A stretch of DNA of 64,000 nucleotides from Salinimicrobium xinjiangense DSM 19287. GTDB taxonomy: Bacteria > Bacteroidota > Bacteroidia > Flavobacteriales > Flavobacteriaceae. Below, piece by piece: positions 63,730-64,000 of this stretch (within the stretch, counting starts at the first letter, position 1; each line of letters begins with the position of its first letter). The stretch spans positions 1 to 64,000 of the forward strand of contig NZ_KE384054.1 in assembly GCF_000423585.1 (NCBI RefSeq), in the 5' to 3' direction. A program made the translations under genes and the position numbers. A model generated the notes under the pieces. It ran no database searches and had not been told where the DNA came from. It saw nothing but the letters and a program-made list of their open reading frames with translations.

Positions 63730-64000
63730 ATGGATACTAAGGAGTTACTCAAAAAAGTCAGAAAAATAGAGATCAAAACCCGCCGGTTAAGTGATCACAT
63801 TTTTGGTGGGGAATACCATTCTACTTTTAAGGGACGGGGGATGACCTTCAGTGAAGTCCGGCAGTACCAGTTTGGAGATGACGTGCGGAATATTGACTGG
63901 AATGTCACTGCCCGCTATTCTGAACCTTTTGTAAAAGTCTTTGAAGAGGAGCGTGAACTTACCATGATGCTGGTGGTTGATGTTTCCGGCTCCGGACTGT
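63730..64000 (+). CDS. DUF58 domain-containing protein (partial, cut by window end)
   Basis: The first 90 codons of a DUF58 protein: KTRRLSDHIFGGEYHSTFKG, RGMTFSEVRQYQFGDDVR, DWNVTARYSEPFVKVFEEER and then VVDVSGSG, the start of a von Willebrand factor A-like metal site. DUF58 proteins go with MoxR ATPases in Bat-type clusters linked to envelope stress or oxygen tolerance. The start is ATG 63730, 2 nt after the heptamer array. The C-terminus lies outside. Confidence 0.92.
   Translation, partial: MDTKELLKKVRKIEIKTRRLSDHIFGGEYHSTFKGRGMTFSEVRQYQFGDDVRNIDWNVTARYSEPFVKVFEEERELTMMLVVDVSGSGL

Overview
This 64 kb window looks like chromosomal DNA of a member of the Bacteroidota, most likely a Flavobacteriaceae species; a marine or halophilic genus near Gramella, Salegentibacter or Salinimicrobium is an inference. 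Reasons: promoters of the flavobacterial type (TTG, 17-23 nt, TAnnTTTG), the block acpP-fabF-rnc-IPExxxVDY-pyk, a single-cytochrome-b succinate dehydrogenase, DUF2490, DUF4382 and AlbA_2 proteins, many short lipoprotein signals, and weak ribosome binding sites. Gene density is high. I saw no insertion sequence, prophage, CRISPR array or rRNA; the only tRNA seen is tRNA-Ala at the left edge.

Layout. 1-4.3 kb: tRNA-Ala, a GNAT acetyltransferase, a REP-like palindromic element, and two secreted M14 carboxypeptidase-fold proteins, one of which has lost its zinc site. 4.5-12.6 kb: AbgT and MATE transporters, enoyl-CoA hydratase, three very small membrane proteins, a 2OG-Fe(II) oxygenase, QueD, an MhqO/MhqD-like quinone-detoxification pair and LpxH. 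12.9-28.9 kb: a universal stress protein, then a large central-metabolism block: PEP carboxykinase, succinate dehydrogenase, a CoA transferase, methylmalonyl-CoA mutase (two subunits), epimerase and a Na+-pumping decarboxylase. Together these cover much of a reversible route between PEP, succinate and propionyl-CoA.

29-38.4 kb: DUF2490 protein, a long PurF-like amidotransferase, a PfkB kinase, RNase HI, PurN, then acpP-fabF-rnc-IPExxxVDY-pyk. 38.5-47.7 kb: DNA polymerase IV, a Rossmann protein, a CYTH protein, a YCII-domain lipoprotein, and an RND efflux operon with its own MarR/GbsR-type regulator and a candidate operator. 47.9-56.9 kb: outer-membrane phospholipase A, type-2 asparaginase, 3-hydroxyanthranilate dioxygenase, an ALDH7-type dehydrogenase, two lipoproteins, a DMT transporter, a CapA protein and a secreted Ntn amidase. 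57-64 kb: acyl-ACP desaturase, a tight four-gene cluster (aldo/keto-reductase pseudoenzyme, SDR, AlbA_2 protein, metallophosphatase), a DUF4382 lipoprotein, and the start of a MoxR-DUF58 cluster cut by the window end.

The most unusual items are the ligand-swapped M14 pseudo-peptidase beside an intact paralogue, the three tiny membrane proteins at 8.4-8.9 kb, the promoter/terminator pair with no gene before the epimerase, the aldo/keto-reductase pseudoenzyme with AlbA_2 and phosphatase neighbours, and two intergenic arrays with a strict 7-bp period. Motif and promoter calls were made by eye; no searches were run.
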